Translations under genes and position numbers: made by a program
Source: Haloferacaceae archaeon
GTDB taxonomy: Archaea > Halobacteriota > Halobacteria > Halobacteriales > Haloferacaceae
Assembly: GCA_018609965.1 (NCBI GenBank)
Contig: JAHENP010000195.1
Location: 1 to 19,295, forward strand
DNA length: 19,295 nucleotides
Reading direction: 5' to 3'
Notes under the pieces: model-generated
Told to the model about the DNA's origin: nothing
The model's database searches: none
What the model saw: only the letters and a program-made list of their open reading frames with translations
Shown: in pieces, positions 1-6,430 of the stretch
How positions within the stretch are numbered: position 1 is the stretch's first letter
Layout of the letters: the number at the start of each line of letters is the position of its first letter

Positions 1-540
1 TCCCGTTCCGCGTTCCGTCTGGCCACGGCCCTTCCGGCCGGCGTTCGTCAGCCCGCGGAACGCGCGCCCCTTGTGGTCGTCACTGCAGATCCAGTTGAGG
101 TCGTCGTCGTTCTCGATTGCGGGGTGGTGTGGGTCGATCAGCACCGTCTCGAACCACTTCTGGGAGCCGTCTTCGCCGACCCAGTAGCTGGCGAGCACGC
201 GCAGATTCGGGTACTTCCGCGAGACGCGTTCCTCGCCGATGCGCTGGGTGGACTTCCGGCGCCCGATCCGGTTGACACCCTGTCGTTTCGACCGGCGGCC
301 GGCCTTGTGTCGTTGTTTGCGCGCGTTCCCCTTCCGGACGGAGACGCGAGCGACGACGACCCCCTGTTTGGCCTTGTAACCCAGTTCGCGGGCCTTGTCC
401 AGCCGGGTGGGGCGGTCGACGCGGACGATGGCGCCCTCATCGCGCCACTCCTGTTTTCGTTGCCACTGCAGTTCGGCGAGTTTCCCGTCGCCCGGGTCTC
501 GCCACGCCTCCTTGATGTGGGAGTAGAAGCTTCGTGCCAT
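1..540 (-). CDS. rpl15e: 50S ribosomal protein L15e, partial (C-terminus outside window)
   Basis: Reading down from ATG at 540 gives 180 open codons to the window edge, starting MARSFYSHIKEAWRDPGDGK. The protein is basic and continues with RRSKRQGVNRIGRRKS, then LIDPHHPAIENDDDLNWIC, which I recognise as archaeal/eukaryotic L15e, a large-subunit protein that contacts 23S rRNA. Haloarchaeal L15e is about 196 aa, so roughly 16 residues and the stop are missing. An AGGAG Shine-Dalgarno-like sequence (minus strand, 546-550) sits five bases before the ATG, unlike most genes here, which look leaderless. The gene is transcribed away from the helicase at 1019. Seen: sequence and motifs. Known: family role. 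Very sure of identity. Confidence 0.95.
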   Translation of the reverse strand, partial: MARSFYSHIKEAWRDPGDGKLAELQWQRKQEWRDEGAIVRVDRPTRLDKARELGYKAKQGVVVARVSVRKGNARKQRHKAGRRSKRQGVNRIGRRKSTQRIGEERVSRKYPNLRVLASYWVGEDGSQKWFETVLIDPHHPAIENDDDLNWICSDDHKGRAFRGLTNAGRKGRGQTERGTG

Positions 541-590
541 AGTGTCTCCTGCGGGCGCTTGCGATTCAGTCGTGACGACGCGCGGGTCGC

Positions 591-647
591 GTCACCCCGG
601 TGACACGCCGTCCGCGTCACCCCGGTGACACGCCGCACGCGTCACCC
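591..647. repeat. 25-bp tandem repeat with 14-bp palindrome
   Basis: The perfect palindrome GTCACCCCGGTGAC occurs at 591-604 and again at 616-629, exactly 25 bp apart. Near-identical spacers (acgccgtccgc and acgccgcacgc) follow each, and a third partial copy, gtcaccc, begins at 641. It lies 50-110 bp upstream of the L15e start. It could be a protein-binding array; a purely structural role is equally possible. Confidence 0.7.
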
Positions 648-987
648 AGACCACATTTCGTCCCGGCGAACCGGGTGCCCGCCGGCGGCCCACTGGCCGA
701 CGAGTTACTTCGGGTTTGCCGTCGCCGGTCTTGAACACTTCGAAGCAACACGACCACCGAGCCGTCGCTCTCGCCGACCGCGTCGTGGTCTCGTCGCTCT
801 CGCTGATCGCGTCGCGGTCGCGTCGCCTGCACCGACCGTGTCGTGGAGTCGTCACACGTGTCACCCGGAGCCACGGCGGTGTTCGTCTACCCCGTGAGAA
901 CGCGTTCGAGAGCCGCCGAGACGGCCGTTCGTCAGCGTCGACTGAACGGACGTTTCGACCGGGTGAGCGGCGCGTCGAGCCACGGGG

Positions 988-996
988 CTTATATTT
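988..996 (+). promoter_or_regulatory. TATA-like promoter of helicase gene
   Basis: The AT-rich box cttatattt stands out in GC-rich DNA and is centred about 27 bp before the ATG at 1019, the haloarchaeal leaderless arrangement. It is the main reason for choosing that start over upstream in-frame codons. Confidence 0.7.
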
Positions 997-1018
997 CACC
1001 ACACCGTGTGTGTGCCTG

Positions 1019-2866
1019 ATGAGCGACCCAACAGTGACGCGCCTGTTCGGCGGCCCGGGGAGCGGGAAGACGACTGCGCTACTGGATCGGGTCGAGGGGT
1101 TGTTGGAGCAGGACGGCGTGGACGTACGGGACATCCTCGTTGTCTCGTACACGCGCGCGGCGGCCGCGGAGGTACGCGAGCGGCTCGCGGAGCGACTCGA
1201 CACGACCCCACGACACCTCCAGGGTAACGTCTGTACGATGCACGCGAAGGCGTACGAACTGCTCAACCTCTCCCGCGGCGACGTGGTCGGGGAAGACGAG
1301 AAAGAGGAGTTCTGTGACGACTACGGGCTGGAGTTCGAAGACGAGTACTCCGGCGCCGGTCGCCGGACCGCCCGGTCGACGACGCTGGGCAACAAGGTCA
1401 TCGCCACCTCACAGTGGCTCCAACGAACGGACCGTGAAGTGGGCGACTGGTACGATGTCCCGTTCAAGTGGGACGACGAGGAGGTACGGCTCCCGCCGGA
1501 GATCGACGACAACGCACAGGAGGGGAACAAGTACACGCCGACGTGGCCCTCCGACGACGACCGCGTGAGCGTCCCGGAAGCGATCCGCGGGTGGCGCGGC
1601 TACAAGGGTGAACACGACGTGGTCGGCTTCGCCGACATGCTCGAACGGGTCCACCAACGCTCGTTGCTCCCGAACGTCGACTACCTCGTGATCGACGAGT
1701 TCCAGGACATCACCACGCTCCAGTACGCCGTCTACGAGGAGTGGCGCCCCCACATGGAGCAGTGTCTGATCGCGGGCGACGACGACCAGGTCGTGTACGC
1801 CTGGCAGGGCGCAGACCCGGACCTGTTGTTGGACACGCGTGTCGACGACGACGAGGTGTTGCCCAACTCCTACCGGCTCCCCTCGGAGATTCTCGATGTG
1901 GTCAACCGCGAGGTGCGACACATCGACAAACGCCAGGAGAAGGATCTGGAACCCCGCAAGGAGGGGGGTGTCGTCGAGGCAATCGACTCCCCGTCCGTGT
2001 TGGATCTGGTGCGGAACGTTCGCCGGACGATCCAGGACACGGACGACGACACGGTGATGGTGTTGTTCCGCGCCCGCTACCAGATGTTCCAGTTCATCGA
2101 CCAGTTCATCACCGAGGGGATTCCGTTCTCCTGTCTCACGGACCAACGGATGTGGACCGACCGGCTGACCGACTACGTCCACGCCATCGAGAAGGTGGAC
2201 CGCGACGAGGCGCTAACGGCGTTGGAGGCGCGGCGGCTGGCGGACATCCTCCAGGAGTCGGCGTTCGGCACCGCAGACAGAGAGGAGCTGTACGACTTCC
2301 TCGACGAGATCGAGGAGACCAGCGACGAGGACGACCTCGCCGAGATCCCGGTGTCGCCGGAGGATGTCGCCGACCGGGTGCCGTTCATGCCGAAGCCGTC
2401 GAGCGCGGCCGACATGGCCCGGAAGATCACCTCTTTCCAACGGAAGTCGCTGAAGGCGTACTTCCCCGGTGACTACGACGGGATGGCGCCCGACCGCGTC
2501 CGGCTCGGGACGATCCACTCCGCGAAGGGGCGGGAGGCGGACCACGTGTTCGTCGGGACGGACCTCACAGAGAAGGTGGTCGAACAGATGGCGGCCCACG
2601 CCGAACAACGCGGGATCGAGACTGACGCCGTCGAGGAGTTCACCAAGACCACCGATCCCGTCCCGTTGCTCACGGACAACGAGCGCCGTGTGTTCTACGT
2701 CGGGATGTCGCGTGCCCGCGAACGGCTGGTGTTGATGGAGAACCTGATCGACGGCGCGCCGACACTGCCGATCAGCGTCGTGTTGGAGAACGAACTCCGC
2801 GAGACGCCGGCGGCGGAGTTAGTCGAGGAGACGGCCGAAGACGAGGAGCCAGTCGAGGCAGAGTAG
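1019..2866 (+). CDS. UvrD/Rep-type superfamily 1A DNA helicase
   Basis: A 615-aa ATP-dependent DNA helicase of the UvrD/Rep/PcrA type. Walker A GGPGSGKTT is at residues 11-19, motif Ia region LVVSYTRAAAAEVRERL follows, Walker B DEFQD starts at 226, motif III DDQVVYAWQGAD is near 255, motif IV NSYRLPSEIL near 283, motif V TIHSAKGRE near 498 and motif VI YVGMSRARERL near 560. The frame is open further upstream, but that translation is arginine-rich junk and the TATA-like box supports ATG 1019. Walker A begins only ten residues in, so the usual N-terminal Q motif is absent. Likely roles are repair or replication-fork processing, as for the family; the exact job cannot be read here. The acidic tail is typical of halophiles. 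Confidence 0.92.
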   Translation: MSDPTVTRLFGGPGSGKTTALLDRVEGLLEQDGVDVRDILVVSYTRAAAAEVRERLAERLDTTPRHLQGNVCTMHAKAYELLNLSRGDVVGEDEKEEFCDDYGLEFEDEYSGAGRRTARSTTLGNKVIATSQWLQRTDREVGDWYDVPFKWDDEEVRLPPEIDDNAQEGNKYTPTWPSDDDRVSVPEAIRGWRGYKGEHDVVGFADMLERVHQRSLLPNVDYLVIDEFQDITTLQYAVYEEWRPHMEQCLIAGDDDQVVYAWQGADPDLLLDTRVDDDEVLPNSYRLPSEILDVVNREVRHIDKRQEKDLEPRKEGGVVEAIDSPSVLDLVRNVRRTIQDTDDDTVMVLFRARYQMFQFIDQFITEGIPFSCLTDQRMWTDRLTDYVHAIEKVDRDEALTALEARRLADILQESAFGTADREELYDFLDEIEETSDEDDLAEIPVSPEDVADRVPFMPKPSSAADMARKITSFQRKSLKAYFPGDYDGMAPDRVRLGTIHSAKGREADHVFVGTDLTEKVVEQMAAHAEQRGIETDAVEEFTKTTDPVPLLTDNERRVFYVGMSRARERLVLMENLIDGAPTLPISVVLENELRETPAAELVEETAEDEEPVEAE

Positions 2867-2886
2867 ACGGTCACCGCGAACAACGC

Positions 2887-2893
2887 CCTTTTT
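2887..2893 (+). promoter_or_regulatory. TATA-like promoter of M24 peptidase gene
   Basis: The T-rich box ctttttg is centred about 28 bp before GTG 2919. It supports that GTG as a leaderless start rather than the in-frame TTG at 2892, which would lie inside the box. Confidence 0.5.
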
Positions 2894-2918
2894 GTCGACT
2901 CGCGACCCGGTGGTAACT

Positions 2919-4103
2919 GTGACAGACGGGGGCGACCAGCCGACCACGAGTTACGAATTCCTCGCCGCGACACTCGCCAACCACGCCGCGTTCGTCCACG
3001 TCGGCGACCGCGCGGACGACGACCTGCGGTATCTCACCCGGTTCGACGGCCCGGACCGACAGTACGCGTTCGTCGCGGTCCCAGGTGGGGACGGCCCACA
3101 GACGACACTGTGTGCGCCGTCGTTGTTCGGCGATCAGGCGCGCCGAGAGTTTCCCGGCGATCGGGTGGAGACAGCGACGACCGGCCGTCCGGCTGGCGAG
3201 CGCGCCGCAGCGGTACTCGACGACGTTGGCGTCGGCGGAGGCGGCAACACGACAGTCGCAGTGCCGAGCCAGATCCCACACGACGCGGTCGCGTATCTCC
3301 AACGGGCGGGACACGAGGTGACCGCCACGGACGCTGTCGAGCGCGCACGCCGCGAGAAGACGGCCGCCGAGATCGAGCGTCACCGGCGCGTCCAACGGGC
3401 CGCGGCCGTCGGGATGGCGCGCGCGGAGACGGTGTTGGCGGAGTCGGCCGTCGACGGCGACCGACTCGTGTGGGACGGCGCGCCGTTGACGACCGAACGG
3501 CTCCGCCGGACGGTGAACGCGGTGTTGGCTGGTGCCGGCGTCGACCCGGTCGGCAACAGTGTGATCGGTGCCGGCAGGACGGCCGCCGATCTCCACTACA
3601 CCGGCGACGACACGATCCGACCCGGGGAGACGGTCCTGCTCGACCTCTCGCCGCGTGGGCCGGCGGGCTACTACGCCGACCTCACGCGAACGTTCGTCGT
3701 CGACGGCGGCGGGTGGGACCGCCGCGCGTACGTCGCCTGCGAGGCCGCCCGCGAGGCCGCACTCGCAGAGTTGGCGGCGGGCGCCGGCGCCGCCGCTGCG
3801 ACCGTCCACGAGGAGGCTGCCGCCGAACTGGCCGCCCACGGCTTCCGGATCGACTCCAGCGAGGTGGGGTTCACCCACGGCACCGGCCACGGGGTCGGGC
3901 TGTCGCTCCATGAACGACCGTCACTGACCGGTGACGCGACACTGGCGGCCGGCGACGTGGTGACCGTCGAACCGGGCGTGTACGAGCCCAGCGAGGGAGG
4001 TGTCCGGTTAGAGGATCTGGTCGTCGTCCGCCCCGAGGGGTACGAACTGCTCCAGCCGTACCCGTTCGGGAGCACCCCGCGACGGCGCGATCTCGACGGC
4101 TGA
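2919..4103 (+). CDS. M24-family metallopeptidase (Xaa-Pro dipeptidase-like)
   Basis: A 394-aa cytoplasmic peptidase with a creatinase-type N-terminal domain (about 1-140) and a pita-bread M24 catalytic domain. All five metal ligands expected in M24 enzymes are present: Asp242 (LLDLSP), Asp254 (YYADLTRTF), His324 (GTGHGVG), Glu351 (VEPGVY) and Glu365 (RLEDLV). Two-domain members of this family usually cleave Xaa-Pro bonds, so a proline dipeptidase/aminopeptidase P role is likely; methionine aminopeptidase is less likely given the N-terminal domain. GTG 2919 is chosen from the TATA spacing; GTG 2910 and TTG 2892 are in-frame alternatives. It follows the helicase by 52 bp on the same strand but has its own promoter-like box. 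Confidence 0.9.
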   Translation: MTDGGDQPTTSYEFLAATLANHAAFVHVGDRADDDLRYLTRFDGPDRQYAFVAVPGGDGPQTTLCAPSLFGDQARREFPGDRVETATTGRPAGERAAAVLDDVGVGGGGNTTVAVPSQIPHDAVAYLQRAGHEVTATDAVERARREKTAAEIERHRRVQRAAAVGMARAETVLAESAVDGDRLVWDGAPLTTERLRRTVNAVLAGAGVDPVGNSVIGAGRTAADLHYTGDDTIRPGETVLLDLSPRGPAGYYADLTRTFVVDGGGWDRRAYVACEAAREAALAELAAGAGAAAATVHEEAAAELAAHGFRIDSSEVGFTHGTGHGVGLSLHERPSLTGDATLAAGDVVTVEPGVYEPSEGGVRLEDLVVVRPEGYELLQPYPFGSTPRRRDLDG

Positions 4104-4150
4104 CCGCCTCTGGGACCGGGAACGTGCGGCTGACCGACCGGCGGAGGCGG
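4104..4150. repeat. Inverted repeat after M24 gene
   Basis: CCGCCTC (4104-4110), directly after the M24 stop codon, pairs with GAGGCGG (4144-4150) across a 33-base loop. There is no T-run, so terminator function is doubtful. Confidence 0.35.
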
Positions 4151-4166
4151 CCCCGTCGTCCGAAGC

Positions 4167-4175
4167 GATTTTACA
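4167..4175 (+). promoter_or_regulatory. TATA-like promoter of glycosyltransferase gene
   Basis: The box gattttaca is centred about 25-27 bp before the tandem ATGATG at 4195-4200, consistent with leaderless initiation at one of these two codons. Confidence 0.6.
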
Positions 4176-4194
4176 CGCCGCGGGTGACCAGACG

Positions 4195-5211
4195 ATGATG
4201 GACCACGAGGAGGTCTGCGTGTTGCTGCCGACGTACCAGGAGGCAGCAACCGCCGGGCGGGTGGTCGCGGAGTTCCGGGAGGCGGGGTTCGACGACGTAC
4301 TCGTGATCGACGGCGGGTCGACGGACGACACCCGTGCGATTGCACGCGAGGCAGGCGCTCGGGTCGCCGTCCAGTCCGGCGACGGGAAAGGCCAGGCGAT
4401 CCGCGAGGCGGTCGCCGACCACGTCGACCGGCCGTACGTCCTCTTGGCGGACGCCGACTGCACCTACCAGGTGTCGGACGCGCAGGCGATGTTGGAGCCG
4501 TTGGTCGAGGGTGAGGCGGACCACGTGATCGGCGACCGGTACGGTGACATCCACGAAGACGCCATGACGCGGTTCAACGACATCGGAAACTCGATCTTCA
4601 ACTGGCTGTTCCGACTGATCCACGGCGAAGACTACGCCGACATCCTCTCGGGGTACCGCGCGTTCACGGTGTCGTCGTTCCAGCGGCTCCGGCTGCGCGC
4701 CGACGGGTTCGGGATCGAGACGGAGATGGCCGTCGAGTGTGCTCGCCGCGGGCTGTCGGTGACGGTCGTCCCGATCACCTACCTCCCGCGGCCGGACGGC
4801 TCCAGCACGAACCTCCACCCGTTGAAGGACGGCTGGATCATCCTCGCGGCGTTGTACCGGAAGGCGAAAACTGCCAACCCCCTGTTTTACTTCGGGAGCG
4901 TCGGGGTCGCGGTCGGGCTGGTCGGCGTGGTGTTGGAGCTGTACGTCGCCTACGACTGGTTCGTCCGCCGGATCTCACACGAGGTGATCGCGCTCGCGGG
5001 TGGGGTGTCGATCGTCCTCGCGATCCAACTGCTGGTGTTTGCCGCGCTGTCGGATCTGGTCGTCACGCTCCACGATGAACTGCTCGACCGAGTAGACAGA
5101 CTCGAAGACGATGTCGACCGGCTCGACACCGACCACCCTCGCGAGGGTGAGGAGACGGACGGATGGGCAGACGACACGAGCGAGGCGAGCGACAGCCGGT
5201 CAGAACGGTAA
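4195..5211 (+). CDS. aglJ: AglJ-like family 2 glycosyltransferase (dolichol-phosphate hexose synthase)
   Basis: A 338-aa GT-A fold family 2 glycosyltransferase. N-terminal VCVLLPTYQEA and VIDGGSTDDT bind nucleotide sugar, and DAD at 86-88 is the metal-binding DXD-type motif. Blocks DILSGYRAFT, GFGIETEMAVEC, TNLHPLKDG and NPLFYFGSVG match my recollection of AglJ, which charges dolichol phosphate with the first hexose of the S-layer N-glycan. Two hydrophobic segments (about 228-254 and 264-292) anchor it to the membrane, followed by an acidic, probably coiled tail. The start is ATG 4195 or 4198. Its 3' end overlaps the convergent gene by 12 bp. No other agl gene is nearby, so another dolichol-phosphate sugar synthase is possible. 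Confidence 0.8.
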   Translation: MMDHEEVCVLLPTYQEAATAGRVVAEFREAGFDDVLVIDGGSTDDTRAIAREAGARVAVQSGDGKGQAIREAVADHVDRPYVLLADADCTYQVSDAQAMLEPLVEGEADHVIGDRYGDIHEDAMTRFNDIGNSIFNWLFRLIHGEDYADILSGYRAFTVSSFQRLRLRADGFGIETEMAVECARRGLSVTVVPITYLPRPDGSSTNLHPLKDGWIILAALYRKAKTANPLFYFGSVGVAVGLVGVVLELYVAYDWFVRRISHEVIALAGGVSIVLAIQLLVFAALSDLVVTLHDELLDRVDRLEDDVDRLDTDHPREGEETDGWADDTSEASDSRSER

Positions 5212-5529
5212 CAGGCCGCGGAGTTGAGCGACAATCGAGTTGCCGGCCTGTTGGCGGTGGCGTTCGAAGACGGGATGGAGCGCGTCCAACAGCTCCGTTT
5301 TCCGGTCGAACTGGCGCTGTGGCACCTCCTCGAACGCCTCCGCCAACGGGAGGTTGTTGCCGGCGGCGTTGTACGGGACCGACGGCTCGTCGAGCGCGTC
5401 GAGCACCTCCTCGGCCGTCGCCGGGAACGTCAGCTCCGCCTCGTCGATCCGTGCACCCAGGGCCGCGATTCCGAACGCGACCACCTCCGGCTCGTCGTCG
5501 TCGTCGCCCTGCGGCGGTCTGACTGCCAT
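5200..5529 (-). CDS. Small conserved haloarchaeal protein, DUF5789-like
   Basis: A 109-aa soluble acidic protein beginning MAVRPPQGDDDDEPEVVAFG. The middle part, LTFPATAEEVLDALDEPSVP, followed by a helical C-terminus, resembles small haloarchaeal proteins of the DUF5789 group; this rests on memory and is moderate. No catalytic motif or membrane segment is seen and no function is proposed. The TATA-like box at 5551-5560 lies 27 bp from ATG 5529, so I prefer it over the in-frame ATG at 5538. The gene converges on and overlaps the glycosyltransferase by 12 bp. Confidence 0.75.
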   Translation of the reverse strand: MAVRPPQGDDDDEPEVVAFGIAALGARIDEAELTFPATAEEVLDALDEPSVPYNAAGNNLPLAEAFEEVPQRQFDRKTELLDALHPVFERHRQQAGNSIVAQLRGLLPF

Positions 5530-5550
5530 CGCGACCATCTACGGGACGGC

Positions 5551-5560
5551 CGATAAAAAG
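5551..5560 (-). promoter_or_regulatory. TATA-like promoter of DUF5789-like gene
   Basis: On the minus strand this reads ctttttatcg, centred about 27 bp upstream of ATG 5529, and decides the start between two in-frame ATGs. Confidence 0.6.
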
Positions 5561-5628
5561 ACGTGCGGGACGCTCTCACCGGCGGGCGTGGTGTGGCTTC
5601 ACTCTGCCGACGGCGTGTGACCGCGCCG

Positions 5629-5636
5629 CTTATCGG
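5629..5636 (+). promoter_or_regulatory. TATA-like promoter of ribbon-helix-helix gene
   Basis: The box cttatcgg is centred about 27 bp before GTG 5659, supporting that codon as a leaderless start over longer in-frame extensions. Confidence 0.6.
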
Positions 5637-5658
5637 CGCCGGCCCGCCACCACGAGCC

Positions 5659-5871
5659 GTGACAGACTACACCACGGTCTCCATCCCGAAGGATCTCGCC
5701 GACCGGGTCGACGACACGATCGAGGGGACGAGCTTCTCCTCGACGAGTGATCTGGTCCGGTTCCTGCTCCGGAGCATCGTCATCCAACACCAACGGTCCG
5801 AGGAGAGTCTCACGGAGTCTGATTTCGACGAGATTACTGACCAGCTCAGGGATCTGGGGTATCTGGAGTGA
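5659..5871 (+). CDS. Ribbon-helix-helix (CopG/Arc-type) DNA-binding protein
   Basis: A 70-aa protein. The N-terminal strand TDYTTVSIPKDLADRVDD, followed by SFSSTSDLVRFLLRS, is the beta-alpha-alpha pattern of CopG/Arc/MetJ ribbon-helix-helix proteins, which dimerise and bind operators through the paired strand. The acidic C-terminus ending DLGYLE probably serves oligomerisation. GTG 5659 is chosen because the ribbon strand starts here and the TATA-like spacing fits; upstream in-frame codons translate to non-halophilic sequence. No toxin gene adjoins it, so a plain transcription factor is more likely than an antitoxin. Its 3' end overlaps the convergent Mut7-C gene by 26 bp. Confidence 0.85.
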   Translation: MTDYTTVSIPKDLADRVDDTIEGTSFSSTSDLVRFLLRSIVIQHQRSEESLTESDFDEITDQLRDLGYLE

Positions 5872-6430
5872 CATCCGCGAGCGTGTCGGCGACGCGGTCC
5901 CAGTGGCTCCCCGTCCAGAACCACTGCTGGCAGTCCTCACACCGCCAGGTCGGCGACTGGTCGTCCGGGACGTACGTCGGTCGTGTCGCGTCCGCGTCGT
6001 CGACGCGAGCGAGCCGCCCGTTGCAGGCGCCACACCGCGCCGGGCGGGTCGACAGCGTCAGCTCGTACCCCGCGGCCGCGACCTGCCCGAGTTGATCCGT
6101 CACGGCGTGTGGTTCGAGCAACAACGGCCGCGGCCCCTCGTCGCCACGCGCCCGACGGGCCAACGCCACGTCTCGGGTGACCAGCCGGCGGTGTTCGTCG
6201 GCCGCGAGCCGCCGGAGCCGGTCGTCGGCCGCCACCTCGCGGTCGAGTGCGAACGCCGTGTCGTAGCCACACATCCGGAGGTACGTCGCCAGCTTCCCCA
6301 ACATCGCGTCCAACAACAACCGGTCGTGTGGCGCTCCCGGTCGGTCGCTCGCGTTCGGTCGGCCGCTCGCGTCCGATCCGTCGTTCGCGTTCGGTCGGTC
6401 CCCCTCCTCGGGTCCGTCGTGGTCGCTCAC
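5846..6430 (-). CDS. Mut7-C RNase domain protein (DUF82-type) with N-terminal extension
   Basis: A 194-aa protein. After a low-complexity stretch of about 35 residues, LLLDAMLGKLATYLRMCGYD opens a Mut7-C domain, a PIN-like RNase fold. Conserved acidic residues are visible in LLLDAML, AFALDRE and LVTRDVALARR, and a C-terminal zinc ribbon is formed by CGAC and CEDC before WFWTGSHWDRV. Start is GTG 6430, overlapping the polX stop codon (GTGA, 6427-6430), so it is probably translationally coupled to polX. The extension contains six-residue repeats of the NASDRP type encoded by an 18-bp tandem repeat. Nuclease activity is inferred from the family; the substrate is unknown. Confidence 0.88.
   Translation of the reverse strand: MSDHDGPEEGDRPNANDGSDASGRPNASDRPGAPHDRLLLDAMLGKLATYLRMCGYDTAFALDREVAADDRLRRLAADEHRRLVTRDVALARRARGDEGPRPLLLEPHAVTDQLGQVAAAGYELTLSTRPARCGACNGRLARVDDADATRPTYVPDDQSPTWRCEDCQQWFWTGSHWDRVADTLADVTPDTPDP
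6339..6401. repeat. 18-bp tandem repeat in coding sequence
   Basis: Three and a half degenerate copies of an 18-bp unit (GGTCGGTCGCTCGCGTTC at 6339-6356, then 6357-6374, 6375-6392 and a half copy) encode three six-residue repeats near the N-terminus of the Mut7-C protein. Confidence 0.75.

Larger units (their letters stand above)
541..1018. other. Gene-poor divergent intergenic region
   Basis: These 478 bases separate the divergent L15e and helicase genes. Open frames exist on both strands, but their translations are arginine- and serine-rich and not acidic, so they look like chance frames in GC-rich DNA. The region holds the L15e ribosome-binding site, a palindromic tandem repeat at 591-647, a stretch at 760-850 rich in repeated gtcgc/gaccg words, and the helicase promoter at its right end. 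I see no RNA gene. Confidence 0.6.

Noticed and set aside
716..1018. Upstream in-frame extension of the helicase by about 100 codons
   Set aside because: The translation is arginine/serine-rich and not acidic, Walker A is expected near the N-terminus, and a TATA-like box sits 27 bp before ATG 1019.
592..1266. Long open frames antisense to the helicase start and across the intergenic region
   Set aside because: Composition is basic and low-complexity; they overlap a clearly coding helicase and show no motifs.
1409..2182. 257-codon frame antisense to the helicase
   Set aside because: Shadow of a strongly coding gene, typical of high-GC DNA; no recognisable domain.
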